Shown: one piece after another, positions 1 through 8,521 of the stretch
Layout of the letters: every line of letters starts with the position of its first letter
Position numbering within the stretch: position 1 is the first letter of the stretch
Assembly (NCBI GenBank): GCA_937957685.1
Contig: CALGAO010000059.1
Location: forward strand, 1-36,292
DNA: 36,292 bases
Direction: 5' to 3'
DNA from: an uncultured Paenibacillaceae bacterium
GTDB lineage: Bacteria; Bacillota; Bacilli; Paenibacillales; DA-C8
Notes under the pieces: model-generated
Database searches by the model: none
What the model saw: the letters and a program-made list of their open reading frames with translations, nothing else
What the model was told of the DNA's origin: nothing
Made by a program: the position numbers and the translations under genes

Positions 1-94
1 CAAAGTGATCTGCTCCTTACTCATACTGACATTTTCTCGGAACAGTTACACCCTGACAATATCACAGAACAACAACATTTCAGTCCTGTGCCGT

Positions 95-124
95 TTGACT
101 TATCGTTTCCGTATCCAGTAAACT
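95..124 (+). promoter_or_regulatory. sigma-A-type promoter for yuiB-like gene
   Basis: A -35 box TTGACT (95-100) and a -10 box TAAACT (119-124) are separated by 18 bp. Transcription would start near 131, just ahead of the ribosome site at 143-150. Seen directly; promoter function is inferred. Confidence 0.55.
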
Positions 125-160
125 GATGAGATGAATGGTACAGAGGGAGGAAATCTTGAA

Positions 161-448
161 GTGAACATCTTTCAGCTTATTGTCGGCGTCGTGATCATCT
201 TCGTGCTGTTCTTTGGCATGAGCTTCATTCTGAATATGCTGCTCAAAACGACCTATCTGCCGATTATCTTCTATGCTGTCTTCATTATCGTCTGGCTGAT
301 CGCCTATTATGAATCCGGCTCGTGGATCGATTATCTCGGCGAATACGGCATTGTGGATGTCGTCTATGCGCTGATGGGTCTGGCAGGCGTGCTCGTTGGC
401 GGCCTGACGATCCGCAAGCTGCGGAACCTTGGCTACAAAATGTTCTGA
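161..448 (+). CDS. yuiB: YuiB-like small integral membrane protein
   Basis: A 95-residue, very hydrophobic protein of unknown function. Three membrane segments are visible at about residues 4-27, 33-50 and 65-83, followed by a short basic end finishing in GYKMF. The early GMSFILNMLL stretch and the basic aromatic C-terminus resemble the YuiB family of Bacillales (recognised from memory, not searched). An ATG exists upstream at 131, but GAGGGAGG at 143-150 lies 10 nt before the GTG at 161, and starting at 131 would put that ribosome site inside the gene, so GTG 161 is preferred. It has its own promoter and no obvious partner. What it does is not known. Confidence 0.72.
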   Translation: MNIFQLIVGVVIIFVLFFGMSFILNMLLKTTYLPIIFYAVFIIVWLIAYYESGSWIDYLGEYGIVDVVYALMGLAGVLVGGLTIRKLRNLGYKMF

Positions 449-552
449 TCCTGTTCCGAACGGGCGGCGTGCGGCTATCCGGCCAAGTGATGATTTGATC
501 GGCTTCAGGGCAAACTAACTCCTACTCATACATTCAGGAGTTGATGACACCC

Positions 553-1449
553 ATGCCGAGGACCATCGTCAATGGCATCGAGCTGCACTACCACGTGACG
601 GGACAAGGCGTGCCGATCGTCTTTGTCCATCCGCCACTGCTGGCGTCGAGCACGTTCAATTATCAGCGGGCCGAGCTGAGCCAATATTTCAAGGTGATCA
701 CCTATGACATACGCGGCCACGGCCTCAGCATGCCTTCCAGTCAGCCGATCACCTATGATCTGATCGCGGAGGACATGAAGCAGTTGCTGGACTTTCTCGA
801 GGTTGATCAGGCTTACCTGTGCGGCTATTCTGCGGGGGCGACGGTCGCCCTGCATGCGATGCTGCATTACCCGAAGCGCTATCTTGGCGGCATCCTGCTC
901 AGCGGCATGTCGGAGGTCAGCGACTGGCGCCTGAAGCTGATGCTCGCAGGGGCTTCGTCGGCTCTGAAGCTGGGTCTGGGGTCGGTGCTCGCGAGAGGGA
1001 TCAGCTGGGGCAGCAAGGATTCGGCGGAGACGTATGGCGAGCTGCTGCATGCGGCTGTCCAGGGCCATCCTCGCAACATGAGGGAATACTTCGCATGCAG
1101 TTTGTCCTACAGCTGCACGCGGGAGCTTCCGCGGATCAAGCTGCCGATCCTGCTCGTCTACGGCCAGCAGGACCGATCCTTCTACCGCTATGCGGAGATG
1201 CTGCATCACGGGTTGTCGAAGAGCAGCCTGTACTTCATGCGCGGCGTCGGCCATCAGCTGCCGACGAAGGCGGGCTCGAGGGTGAACGAGCTGATGCGGC
1301 GGTGGCTGAAGCAACAGATCGAGGAGAGCCTGGAGTCGAAGGGGACGGCGAAGGAGAAGGAGGAGCTCGAGCAGACGCTGGAGCAGCTCGCGGCCTATGA
1401 GGATGCGTGGAAAGATCAAGAAATGATACACAGAAATGAGCAGATCTGA
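553..1449 (+). CDS. alpha/beta hydrolase fold protein
   Basis: A soluble 298-residue single-domain alpha/beta hydrolase. The nucleophile elbow is GYSAGA with Ser93, the acid is probably Asp207 in YGQQDRSF, and the base is His234 in GVGHQLP. The usual HG oxyanion motif after the third strand reads HPP (residues 26-28). About 45 residues beyond the fold form a highly charged, Glu/Lys-rich helical tail, longer than usual. Candidate starts are TTG 541, ATG 544 and ATG 553; AGGAG at 536-540 abuts the first two too closely, so 553 is preferred (spacing 12, slightly long). The substrate cannot be told; esterase, lactonase or haloperoxidase-like enzymes share this fold. It sits directly before dnaB, whose promoter overlaps its stop codon, so the two are probably separate units. 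Confidence 0.85.
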   Translation: MPRTIVNGIELHYHVTGQGVPIVFVHPPLLASSTFNYQRAELSQYFKVITYDIRGHGLSMPSSQPITYDLIAEDMKQLLDFLEVDQAYLCGYSAGATVALHAMLHYPKRYLGGILLSGMSEVSDWRLKLMLAGASSALKLGLGSVLARGISWGSKDSAETYGELLHAAVQGHPRNMREYFACSLSYSCTRELPRIKLPILLVYGQQDRSFYRYAEMLHHGLSKSSLYFMRGVGHQLPTKAGSRVNELMRRWLKQQIEESLESKGTAKEKEELEQTLEQLAAYEDAWKDQEMIHRNEQI

Positions 1450-1455
1450 TACAAT
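1427..1455 (+). promoter_or_regulatory. probable promoter for dnaB-dnaI
   Basis: TACACA (1427-1432), 17 bp, then TACAAT (1450-1455) with an extended TG one base before the -10 box. The TGA stop of the preceding hydrolase supplies that TG. Predicted transcription start is near 1462, giving a leader of about 28 nt before dnaB. Inference from motif match only. Confidence 0.45.
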
Positions 1456-1489
1456 AGAGGCAACATTTCATGACGAATGGTGTTGAAAT

Positions 1490-2965
1490 ATGCGCATTTC
1501 CAATATGCTGCATTTTACGGAGAACCATCCGTTCTATTGTGGCCGGTTCTTCGCGCTCGGCAGCCTGCACCATACGATGCTGAGCAACGTCTATCAGCCG
1601 ATGATCGGCCCGCTTGCAACAAGCCTATATCATGTCTTATACGAATCGCTTCCTGCGCATCAGGTCGGCTATTCGCCGATTGAACAGCAACGGAAGCTGT
1701 TTTTATCCTTGCAGCTGGAACCGGGGGCGGACGGGCGGCGCAAGCTGGCGGAGGCGGCGTCCCGCCTTGAAGCGGTCGGCCTGCTGCATTCGTCTCGGGT
1801 GCTCAGCAGCGCGGAGGATGACTACCTGTACGTGTATCATCTGCATCCGCCGCTGCTGCCGCATGAATTTTTCACCTGCCATCATCTCGTCTTCCTGCTT
1901 CGCGACACGATCGGCAGCAGGGCGCTGCTGCGCCTTCGGGAACGGCTGTTGGCGCCTTCTCCGCTGGAGGAGGAACCGCAGGTCCAGGAGGATCTCACGG
2001 TGCCGTTCTACGAGATCTTCCGCCTGCGTCCGGATGCGGAGCCGGAGGACGTGAAGCTGGCGCTGGGCGAGCTGGCTGCGGGCCAGGTGAGGGAGAGGGC
2101 CGCGCCGGGATCCACTCGCTCGATCGGTTACGCCTGCGCGGAGATCGTGCAGCGGTTCCCGCGCGCCTCGCGCAACCGCCGGTTCGTCGAGCGGCTGGAC
2201 AAGCGGCCGGACCAGCTCGCGTTCATCAACTATACGGCGGCCAAGTACCGGCTGGAGCTGCAGGAGCTCTGCCGGCTGCTGGACGAGGACGGCATCTTCG
2301 ACGAGTCGGGCGAGCTGAACGAAGAAACGTTTGCCTATCGCGCCTCCTTGCACTATGTGCAGGGGAACAAGCGCAGGGAGGATCGGGAGCTGTTCCTGAA
2401 TCGAGCCTTGGGATCGGTCTCGCCTGAAGAGGGCCAGGACGAGCTGCCCGCCGAGGCGGCGGTGGATGCGGTGCATCAGCTGGAGGTGCCGGAGCAGTTC
2501 TCCGGCAAGTGCGACAAGCAGCAGTACAACCAGCTGCTGCGCAACGAGCCCTACACGGCTGTGCTGGAGCTGTTCTTCAAGGACAAGCCGCCGACCCATG
2601 CGGTGAGGTTGCTCGAGCGCATCCATTTCAGCTATCAGATACCGGATGAGGTCATCAATGTGCTGATTCACTACATACAGACGAATCGGCTGTCCTGGGC
2701 CAAGGCGTTCGTCGAATCAACGGTGACCGATCTGTTGGCGCTTGAGGTGCGCACCTTCGAAGCGGCGGTCGATTTCTTCCGCGAGCGGAAGAAGATCGCC
2801 GACAAGAGCAAGGAGAGAACGAGCAGGATGAATCAGGCTGCGAGCTCCCGCAAGCGCAAGTCGCCGCCGATCATCACGGACAACGTGCCCGACGAGACGG
2901 TCTCGAAGGAAGAGTATGAGCGCATCCTGCAGAAGGTGAAGATGATTCAGTCGCGGCTCAAGTAA
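1490..2965 (+). CDS. dnaB: DnaB replication initiation / membrane attachment protein
   Basis: A 491-residue protein, close to the roughly 470 residues of Bacillus subtilis DnaB. The family helps remodel origin DNA with DnaA and DnaD and works with DnaI to load the replicative helicase; it is not the Escherichia coli DnaB helicase. The N-terminal part (VYQPMIGPLATSLYHVLYES, about 38-57) is the winged-helix domain typical of the family. The region at about 325-430, with the LLRNEPYTAVLELFF segment, matches the DnaB/DnaD C-terminal helical domain. The C-terminal tail is rich in Lys/Arg/Ser and probably flexible. The start at 1490 has a weak ribosome site; ATG 1505 is an alternative. It lies 21 nt before dnaI, the conserved Firmicutes pair, which strongly supports the call. 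Confidence 0.93.
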   Translation: MRISNMLHFTENHPFYCGRFFALGSLHHTMLSNVYQPMIGPLATSLYHVLYESLPAHQVGYSPIEQQRKLFLSLQLEPGADGRRKLAEAASRLEAVGLLHSSRVLSSAEDDYLYVYHLHPPLLPHEFFTCHHLVFLLRDTIGSRALLRLRERLLAPSPLEEEPQVQEDLTVPFYEIFRLRPDAEPEDVKLALGELAAGQVRERAAPGSTRSIGYACAEIVQRFPRASRNRRFVERLDKRPDQLAFINYTAAKYRLELQELCRLLDEDGIFDESGELNEETFAYRASLHYVQGNKRREDRELFLNRALGSVSPEEGQDELPAEAAVDAVHQLEVPEQFSGKCDKQQYNQLLRNEPYTAVLELFFKDKPPTHAVRLLERIHFSYQIPDEVINVLIHYIQTNRLSWAKAFVESTVTDLLALEVRTFEAAVDFFRERKKIADKSKERTSRMNQAASSRKRKSPPIITDNVPDETVSKEEYERILQKVKMIQSRLK

Positions 2966-2986
2966 GATGCATGAGGAGGGGAAGAC

Positions 2987-3940
2987 ATGGAGTCACTCGG
3001 GGAACTGCTGCGCTCGCTGGAGCAATCGCCGCATATGAAGCGGGCGGAAGAGGCGAGACGCGCGCTGCTGAACGATCCGCTGGTGGCGCAGCTGATGGCG
3101 CGTCATCCGGGGCTCGACGAGCGGATGCTGGATTCGCATCTGAACCAGGTGAGGCAATATGTGAAGGAATACCGGCAATGCAGGGAATGTCCCGGACTGG
3201 ACCAATGTCCGAACGATCTGACCGGCCATTATACGAAGCTGGATGTGCAGACGCTGGGCGGTCATACCTACATCGTCGACAGCAAGGTGCCCTGCAAGAA
3301 ATGGACGGCCCGGCAGGCGCAAGACCGCATCCGCCGGCGCATCCGCAGCTTCTATCTGGACGGCAACATGCTGCGCGATTCCTACTCGCTGGACGAGATC
3401 CTGGCGGCTGATTTCGAGCGGATGAAGGCGGTCGAGAAGATCGCCGACTACATCCTCCAGGTGAAGGAGCATGGGCTCAGCGAGAAGGGGCTCTATCTGT
3501 ACGGGAAGTTCGGAACCGGCAAGACGTTCCTCATGTGCTACATGCTGCATGAGCTGGCGAGACACGGATATAACGGCGTGATCGTCTATATGCCGGACTT
3601 CATGGAGGACCTGAAGACGATGTTCGGCGATGCGACGCGTCTGAAGGAGACGATCGATCTCCTGAAGGAAACGGATCTGCTCGTGTTCGACGACATCGGG
3701 GCGGAGAACCTGAATTCCTGGGCGCGCGATCACGTGCTGGGCACGATCCTGAACTATCGCATGAACCGCAGGCCCACATTCTTCACGAGCAATTATGATC
3801 TGGACGCGCTGCAGCAGCATTTCAGCTTCACGAGCAAGGACGGGGAGGAGCTGCACAAGGGGCAGCGGCTCATGGACCGCATCCGCCCGTTCGTCGAGGC
3901 GGTTCCGGTCAACGGCAAGAACAAGCGGGGCATCATGTAG
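2987..3940 (+). CDS. dnaI: primosomal protein DnaI, AAA+ helicase loader
   Basis: A 317-residue AAA+ ATPase that loads the replicative helicase onto DNA together with DnaB and DnaD. The N-terminal domain (1-135) carries Cys65, Cys68, Cys74 and Cys103, consistent with the helicase-binding zinc fold of DnaI. The ATPase domain has a Walker A GKFGTGKT at 173-180, a Walker B LLVFDD at 231-236, a sensor-1 Asn269 in FTSNY, and RLMDRIRP (294-301) with likely arginine-finger residues. GAGGAGGGG at about 2971-2979 sits well before ATG 2987. Length and order match the Bacillus family. Transcription is probably shared with dnaB. Confidence 0.95.
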   Translation: MESLGELLRSLEQSPHMKRAEEARRALLNDPLVAQLMARHPGLDERMLDSHLNQVRQYVKEYRQCRECPGLDQCPNDLTGHYTKLDVQTLGGHTYIVDSKVPCKKWTARQAQDRIRRRIRSFYLDGNMLRDSYSLDEILAADFERMKAVEKIADYILQVKEHGLSEKGLYLYGKFGTGKTFLMCYMLHELARHGYNGVIVYMPDFMEDLKTMFGDATRLKETIDLLKETDLLVFDDIGAENLNSWARDHVLGTILNYRMNRRPTFFTSNYDLDALQQHFSFTSKDGEELHKGQRLMDRIRPFVEAVPVNGKNKRGIM

Positions 3941-3990
3941 AACCGACAGTACGCAAGATCCCGCTCGCCGCAACGTCCGTTAACGCAAAA

Positions 3991-4027
3991 AAGCTGTCTC
4001 ATGGAGCGATGGCTCCCGGGACAGCTT
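3991..4027. terminator. hairpin terminator between dnaI and the small minus-strand gene
   Basis: AAGCTGTCTC pairs with GGGACAGCTT (one G-U), with an inner GGAG/CTCC pairing in the loop. The run of A at 3985-3992 gives a U tract when read on the minus strand, so it best fits as the terminator of the minus-strand gene at 4077-4220. It may also stop dnaI, though the plus side has no T run. Confidence 0.65.
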
Positions 4028-4076
4028 CGTGCGTTCATCGGGTATGCAGGACTTATGCCCTCGTCTGCTGGAACGA

Positions 4077-4220
4077 TCAGATCATGCTGAATACCGTTGC
4101 CAGGATCGATACAACAAGGACGAAACCAAACATCAGCATGAATCCGTTGGCAACATCGGCAAAGTCATTGGTCGGTTCTTCGTTGATATGCAGCTCCGGA
4201 TTGTACTGTTGCTCACTCAT
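4077..4220 (-). CDS. YqzM-like small single-pass membrane protein
   Basis: An unlisted 47-residue frame on the minus strand: it starts MSEQQYNPELHINEEPTNDF and continues into a hydrophobic helix (about residues 26-46) ending at the stop. The ATG at 4220 is preceded by a strong AGGAGGG (plus-strand 4228-4234) with 7-nt spacing, a promoter at 4255-4283 and a hairpin terminator at 3991-4027, so it is a complete transcription unit. The acidic N-terminus followed by a Phe/Val-rich helix resembles the YqzM family of Bacillales small proteins; that family name is from memory and moderately sure. Function is unknown. It is easily missed because of its length and because longer meaningless frames lie on the other strand. 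Confidence 0.8.
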   Translation of the reverse strand: MSEQQYNPELHINEEPTNDFADVANGFMLMFGFVLVVSILATVFSMI

Positions 4221-4254
4221 GTCAAGACCCTCCTAAACAGCATCTATGCTCAAT

Positions 4255-4283
4255 AGTATACCCAAACTTGCCACGATATGCAA
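4255..4283 (-). promoter_or_regulatory. promoter of the YqzM-like gene
   Basis: On the minus strand, TTGCAT (plus 4278-4283), a 17-bp spacer and TATACT (plus 4255-4260). The start of transcription would lie about 30 nt before the ATG. Motif match only. Confidence 0.55.
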
Positions 4284-4361
4284 AGGCGAAGAAGTGACAA
4301 ATTGTCAACACTTGCAGAATAAGCGGCGATGGGGGAACGGAAAATAGGTATGGCCGGTCAT

Positions 4362-4390
4362 TTAATTTTTTTCGGAAGTTGTGATATACT
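4362..4390 (+). promoter_or_regulatory. extended -10 promoter of trxA
   Basis: TATACT at 4385-4390 is preceded by TG one base upstream (extended -10). The -35 position (4362-4367, TTAATT) is weak. Predicted start near 4397, 46 nt before trxA. Stress-dependent promoters known for trxA in other Bacillales were not evident. Confidence 0.55.
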
Positions 4391-4442
4391 TAACTGGAAA
4401 TAACCAAAGTCAGGTTTCTACTGGATTGAAGGAGGAAGAGCA

Positions 4443-4760
4443 ATGGCGATAGTGAACGTAACAGACCAATCGTTCAAGAATGAAGTGGAGAGCACGGGCA
4501 CTGTGCTTGTTGATTTTTGGGCGCCCTGGTGCGGCCCTTGCAAGATGATCGCGCCTGTACTGGAAGAGCTGGATCAGGAGCTGGCCGGTCAGGTGAAGAT
4601 CGCGAAGATTAACGTTGACGATAATCCGGATACGACTTCCCGATTCGGCGTGATGAGCATTCCGACGCTGATCGTGTTCAAGGATGGGCAGCCTGTCGAC
4701 AAGGTGGTCGGATTCCAGCCCAAGGATTCTTTGAAGAACGTTCTTTCCCGTCATATCTAA
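4443..4760 (+). CDS. trxA: thioredoxin
   Basis: A 105-residue cytoplasmic thioredoxin, the normal length. The redox centre is WCGPC with Cys30 and Cys33, and the conserved cis-proline is Pro74 in SIPTLIVF. FWAPWCGPCK is the canonical active-site stretch. It reduces protein disulfides using electrons from thioredoxin reductase (not in this window). A strong GGAGGAAG lies at about 4431-4438, and an intrinsic terminator follows 30 nt after the stop, so the gene is monocistronic. Confidence 0.97.
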   Translation: MAIVNVTDQSFKNEVESTGTVLVDFWAPWCGPCKMIAPVLEELDQELAGQVKIAKINVDDNPDTTSRFGVMSIPTLIVFKDGQPVDKVVGFQPKDSLKNVLSRHI

Positions 4761-4788
4761 TCTCGCCATACAATCGACACGCACGCAG

Positions 4789-4826
4789 ATACGCTGGTTT
4801 TCCTCGCGGGAGATCAGCGTGTTTTT
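4789..4826 (+). terminator. intrinsic terminator of trxA
   Basis: ATACGCTG (4789-4796) pairs with CAGCGTGT (4815-4822, one wobble pair), followed by a run of T to 4826. Confidence 0.75.
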
Positions 4827-4965
4827 ATGTGTATGGGTTCGATCGCGCAGCTGAGTCCATCAGGCGGATGGGATCAGCAACCGTACCCATGGACACAGCT
4901 TGTTCGATCAAGGTGCAAGGATGGTCATATGGCCAGGAATCAATGGGAGAAAGGAGCGGCCAGGC

Positions 4966-6822
4966 ATGACGCAGGACATCATCAAACAGAAGCTGGCATT
5001 GTTGCCGGATAAGCCCGGCTGTTATCTGATGAAGAACGACGCCGGGGAGATCATCTATGTCGGCAAGGCGAAGGTGCTGAAGAACCGCGTCCGCTCCTAC
5101 TTCACGGGGAGCCATGACGCGAAGACGACGCGGCTGGTGCAGGATATCCGCGACTTCGAATATATCGTGACGGCCAACAACGTGGAAGCGCTCATCCTGG
5201 AGTGCAATCTCATCAAGAAGCATGCGCCGCGCTACAACATACTGCTGAAAGACGACAAGTCGTTCCCGTACATCCGGATCACGAACGAAGAGCATCCGCG
5301 CCTGGAAGTGACGCGCAAGGTGCAGAAGGGCAAGGGCAAATATTTCGGCCCCTATCCGAATGCCTTCGCCGCCCAGCAGACGAAGAAGCTGCTCGACCGG
5401 CTGTATCCGCTTCGCAAGTGCAAGACGCTGCCGGACCGGGTCTGCCTGTACTATCATCTTGGGCAATGCGTCGCGCCTTGCGAATACAAGGTCGAGCCGC
5501 AGGTCTACGAGAGCATGATCCAGGAGATCAGCCGCTTCCTCACCGGACATCAGGACAGCGTGCGGCGCGAACTGGAGGAGAAGATGCAGGCGGCGGCGGA
5601 GGCGCTGGAGTTCGAGCGGGCCAAGGAATACCGCGACCTCATCCTGGCGATCGATGCGCTGTCCGAGAAGCAGAGCATCACCACCACGGACATGATCGAC
5701 CGGGACGTGTTCGGTTACGCGGTTGACAAGGGATGGATGAGCATCTCGATCCTCTATTTTCGCCAGGGCAAGATGATCGGCCGCCATGCCACGACGATTC
5801 CGTTCTATGGCGAGGCGGAGGAAGATTTTCTGTCCTATGTGGCACAATATTATAGCGAGAATCCGGCGCTGCCGAAGGAGATCCTGTTGCCGACGATCTC
5901 CGGGGACTATGCGGAGAGCGTGCACTCGCTGGGCGAGTGGCTGTCCGTCAAGCTGCTGATCCCGCAGCGCGGCCAGAAGCGCAAGACGGTGGAGATGGCG
6001 ATGGACAACGCCCGCATCGCCCTGCAGGAGAAGTTCCGCCTGATCGAGCAGGATGAGGAGCGTTCGGTGAAGGCGGCGGAGAATCTCGGCCGCTGGCTTG
6101 GCATCAGCGGCGCGCGGCGCATCGAGGCGTTCGACAACTCGAACATCCAGGGCACCGACGCGGTATCCGCGATGGTCGTGTTCGTGGACGGCAAGCCCGA
6201 GCGCTCCAGCTATCGCAAGTACCGGGTGAAGACGGTGCAGGGGGCGGATGATTACGAGACGATGCGCGAGGTGATCCGCCGCCGCTATGTGCGCGTGTTG
6301 AGGGAAGGCCTGCCGCTGCCCGACCTGATCGTCGTGGACGGGGGCAAGGGGCAGATCTCCGCCGCGACCGACGTGCTGGAGAATGAGCTGGGCCTGTTCA
6401 TCCCCGTATGCGGCCTGGTCAAGGATGAGAAGCACCGGACAAGCCAGCTGATGGCCGGAGATCCGCCGGAGATCATCCCGTTGGCGAGGGACAGCAAGGA
6501 ATTCTACCTGCTGCAGCGCATCCAGGACGAGGTGCATCGCTTCGCGATCTCCTTCCATCGGCAGGTCAGGTCGAAGTCGCTCATCGCCTCGCAGCTGGAT
6601 GCGATACCCGGCGTCGGGGAGAAGCGGCGCAAGCAGCTGCTGAAGCATTTCGGCTCGCTGAAGAAGATCAGGGAGGCGAGCGTCGAGGATTTCAAGCCTT
6701 TGCGCATCGGCGAGAAGCTCGCCAGGCAGATCCTCGACGCCCTGAACGGAGCGGATGCAGAGCGCGGTGAAGGGCATGAACAAGGGCCCGATGAAGGCCG
6801 CGGAGATGAAGCTTCGAGTTGA
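4966..6822 (+). CDS. uvrC: UvrABC excinuclease subunit C
   Basis: The 618-residue nuclease that makes both incisions in nucleotide excision repair after UvrA/UvrB recognise damage. The N-terminal GIY-YIG nuclease (3' cut) shows GCY at 18-20 and YVG at 31-33. Cys152, Cys160, Cys168 and Cys172 match the metal-cluster cysteines of UvrC. A UVR/UvrB-binding motif is near 212-228. The RNase H-like nuclease (5' cut) carries Asp390 in FDNSNIQG and Asp458 in VVDGGKGQ. Helix-hairpin-helix DNA-binding motifs lie at about 545-590. The frame is open upstream to 4900, but AAAGGAG at 4950-4956 selects ATG 4966. A short Glu/Gly-rich tail (596-618) follows the conserved core. No partner genes lie adjacent. 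Confidence 0.96.
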   Translation: MTQDIIKQKLALLPDKPGCYLMKNDAGEIIYVGKAKVLKNRVRSYFTGSHDAKTTRLVQDIRDFEYIVTANNVEALILECNLIKKHAPRYNILLKDDKSFPYIRITNEEHPRLEVTRKVQKGKGKYFGPYPNAFAAQQTKKLLDRLYPLRKCKTLPDRVCLYYHLGQCVAPCEYKVEPQVYESMIQEISRFLTGHQDSVRRELEEKMQAAAEALEFERAKEYRDLILAIDALSEKQSITTTDMIDRDVFGYAVDKGWMSISILYFRQGKMIGRHATTIPFYGEAEEDFLSYVAQYYSENPALPKEILLPTISGDYAESVHSLGEWLSVKLLIPQRGQKRKTVEMAMDNARIALQEKFRLIEQDEERSVKAAENLGRWLGISGARRIEAFDNSNIQGTDAVSAMVVFVDGKPERSSYRKYRVKTVQGADDYETMREVIRRRYVRVLREGLPLPDLIVVDGGKGQISAATDVLENELGLFIPVCGLVKDEKHRTSQLMAGDPPEIIPLARDSKEFYLLQRIQDEVHRFAISFHRQVRSKSLIASQLDAIPGVGEKRRKQLLKHFGSLKKIREASVEDFKPLRIGEKLARQILDALNGADAERGEGHEQGPDEGRGDEASS

Positions 6823-6918
6823 GCCAGGTGAAGGCGCGGACAGCATCCGGGACGCAGACGATTGCCGCGCGGCGCGTTGATGCGGAAGCCACGGATGGAT
6901 CCCGATCGCCCATATCGT

Positions 6919-8493
6919 TCATGTGATCGCGGGATGCGTCGGGCGGCCCCGCTGCCAGCGAGCCAGCAGCCAGCCGACCGCTGCCGGCAAGGCCATGTAG
7001 AGCACGGACAGAGCCGCGCCCGCGGCGCCGATGGACATGATGTCGAAGCCCATCAGGATGCTGTCGAGGACCGCGTGGGTGATCACCGCAGCGGCAAACC
7101 CGAAGCGGATGAAGATCCATCCGAAGACGATGCCGATCAGGGTGACTTCCACGAAACGGGTGTATACCGGATAGATCGGATACGCGGTATGGCCGAGCCC
7201 CCACAGCATGGAGGACAGCACGATCGCGACCCATCGGGACCTCAGCAGCTTCGCCAGCAGCGTCACGGCGAACAGCCGATAGACGATCTCCTCGCTGAGC
7301 GCGGCGGACCACGCCGTCAGCGGCATGAGGAGCGGCCACAGCATGTTGTCGGTGGACAGGAACGGATCGGGGATCCACCAGATGTGGAAGAGGACGTCAC
7401 CCACGTTGAAGATCAGCGTCTGGAGGGCCAGGATGAAGCACGCGAACAGATAGCCGTACCTCACCGCCAGCCTCATCTCCGCGCTCCAGCCCGCCGAGTC
7501 CGGACCGGGCAGCAGGTGGCGCTGTCCGTCACGCGTGAGCATGGCTTTGCCGGCGATGTAGGGCAGGTAGTACAGCAGCGCGAAGGCTGTGTTAAAGGCC
7601 AGGGCGATGACCGTCTCCAGGACGAGGAAGCTCGAGCTTCCGCTTCGCACATCGAGCATCGAGATGTAGTTCGGCAGCAGATTCATATGGTGCATCGTGT
7701 CGATCGCCGCCACGATCGCCAGGAACACCAGGCCGTCCGCGGCGCGTATGAGCTTGCGGTACACCACGGCGACCACGAGAGCGGCGAACGCCAGCAGCTC
7801 GAGCGCCCACCTGGCGAGATTCGTAAGCTGTTCGGAACGCGTATCCTGCTGCTCCAGCCAGCTGAGGAAGTCCTCGGGCGGCTGGAAGGCGCTGCTGAAG
7901 GCGACGACCCGATCGCCCGACACCGTCACCGTCGTGATGCGGGTGGCTTCCCCGATCCGGTCATCGGACTGTTCATACCGGATCAGGTAGCCGCCGTCCT
8001 GCTCGAGCACCGATATCCCGGCTTCCTTCAGGTCGCCTGGCCGCTGCTCGAGCAGATACGCGTCGGCGATCTGCCGCGCCATGGCCGCATCGACCTCAGG
8101 CTGTCCGGCTTCGCCTTCGCGCATGTCCAGACGCCATCCGGCAACGGTGCCTTCGTACACATGGACAAGCGCTTCGTATCGCTCGCCGTCCTCCCTCCCG
8201 ATCTCCACGCGGTAGTATTCCAGCGGATAGGCGGCGTCGTATTGATCGTAATAGTCGCTTGTCAGATCTTCCTTCTGCAGATAGGCGGTTAGCGGTCCAT
8301 TCACATCATAGGTCACGAAGGTGTCGGCAGCCTCGTCGTCGATGCCGAGATACTCCAGCGCCGCCCTTGCGGCCTCTTGTCTGGACAACGATCCGTCATC
8401 CAGAGGGAACGGGTGATTGAACCAGAGGAAATAGCCGATGAGCAACGCGAGGCCGGGCCACAAGATGGTTTTTTTGCTGAGCAGATCTTTCAC
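6919..8493 (-). CDS. CPBP-family membrane metalloprotease with large extracytoplasmic domain
   Basis: A 524-residue protein starting at GTG 8493 after AGGAGGT (plus 8498-8505, spacing about 5). An N-terminal membrane anchor (about 8-25) is followed by a predicted outside domain of about 200 residues (28-225) that may contain PepSY-like folds. Then comes a block of membrane helices with the CPBP/Abi signatures: EEIVYR (401-406), His435 in WGLGHTAYP and His473 in THAVLD. The family includes Rce1-like prenyl-protein proteases and bacteriocin-immunity proteins. Most bacterial members lack a big N-terminal sensor-like domain, so this architecture is uncommon. The gene lies 28 nt after the LysR stop, so the two are probably cotranscribed. 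Substrate unknown. Confidence 0.82.
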   Translation of the reverse strand: MKDLLSKKTILWPGLALLIGYFLWFNHPFPLDDGSLSRQEAARAALEYLGIDDEAADTFVTYDVNGPLTAYLQKEDLTSDYYDQYDAAYPLEYYRVEIGREDGERYEALVHVYEGTVAGWRLDMREGEAGQPEVDAAMARQIADAYLLEQRPGDLKEAGISVLEQDGGYLIRYEQSDDRIGEATRITTVTVSGDRVVAFSSAFQPPEDFLSWLEQQDTRSEQLTNLARWALELLAFAALVVAVVYRKLIRAADGLVFLAIVAAIDTMHHMNLLPNYISMLDVRSGSSSFLVLETVIALAFNTAFALLYYLPYIAGKAMLTRDGQRHLLPGPDSAGWSAEMRLAVRYGYLFACFILALQTLIFNVGDVLFHIWWIPDPFLSTDNMLWPLLMPLTAWSAALSEEIVYRLFAVTLLAKLLRSRWVAIVLSSMLWGLGHTAYPIYPVYTRFVEVTLIGIVFGWIFIRFGFAAAVITHAVLDSILMGFDIMSIGAAGAALSVLYMALPAAVGWLLARWQRGRPTHPAIT

Positions 8494-8521
8494 GGGGACC
8501 TCCTTTCCGGTCTGACGGACT

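Noticed and set aside
1..24. Minus-strand frame beginning ATG at 24 and running off the left edge
   Set aside because: Only eight codons are visible and there is no convincing ribosome site upstream.
4825..6846. Very long minus-strand open frame opposite uvrC, and similar frames opposite sdhA, ilvD and the response regulator
   Set aside because: They are antisense shadows of GC-rich genes with Arg/Leu/Gln-rich, non-protein-like composition and no ribosome sites.
6823..6918. Intrinsic terminator between the convergent uvrC and protease genes
   Set aside because: A GCCGCGCGGC palindrome is present but has no T run on either strand and a loop too small to be convincing.
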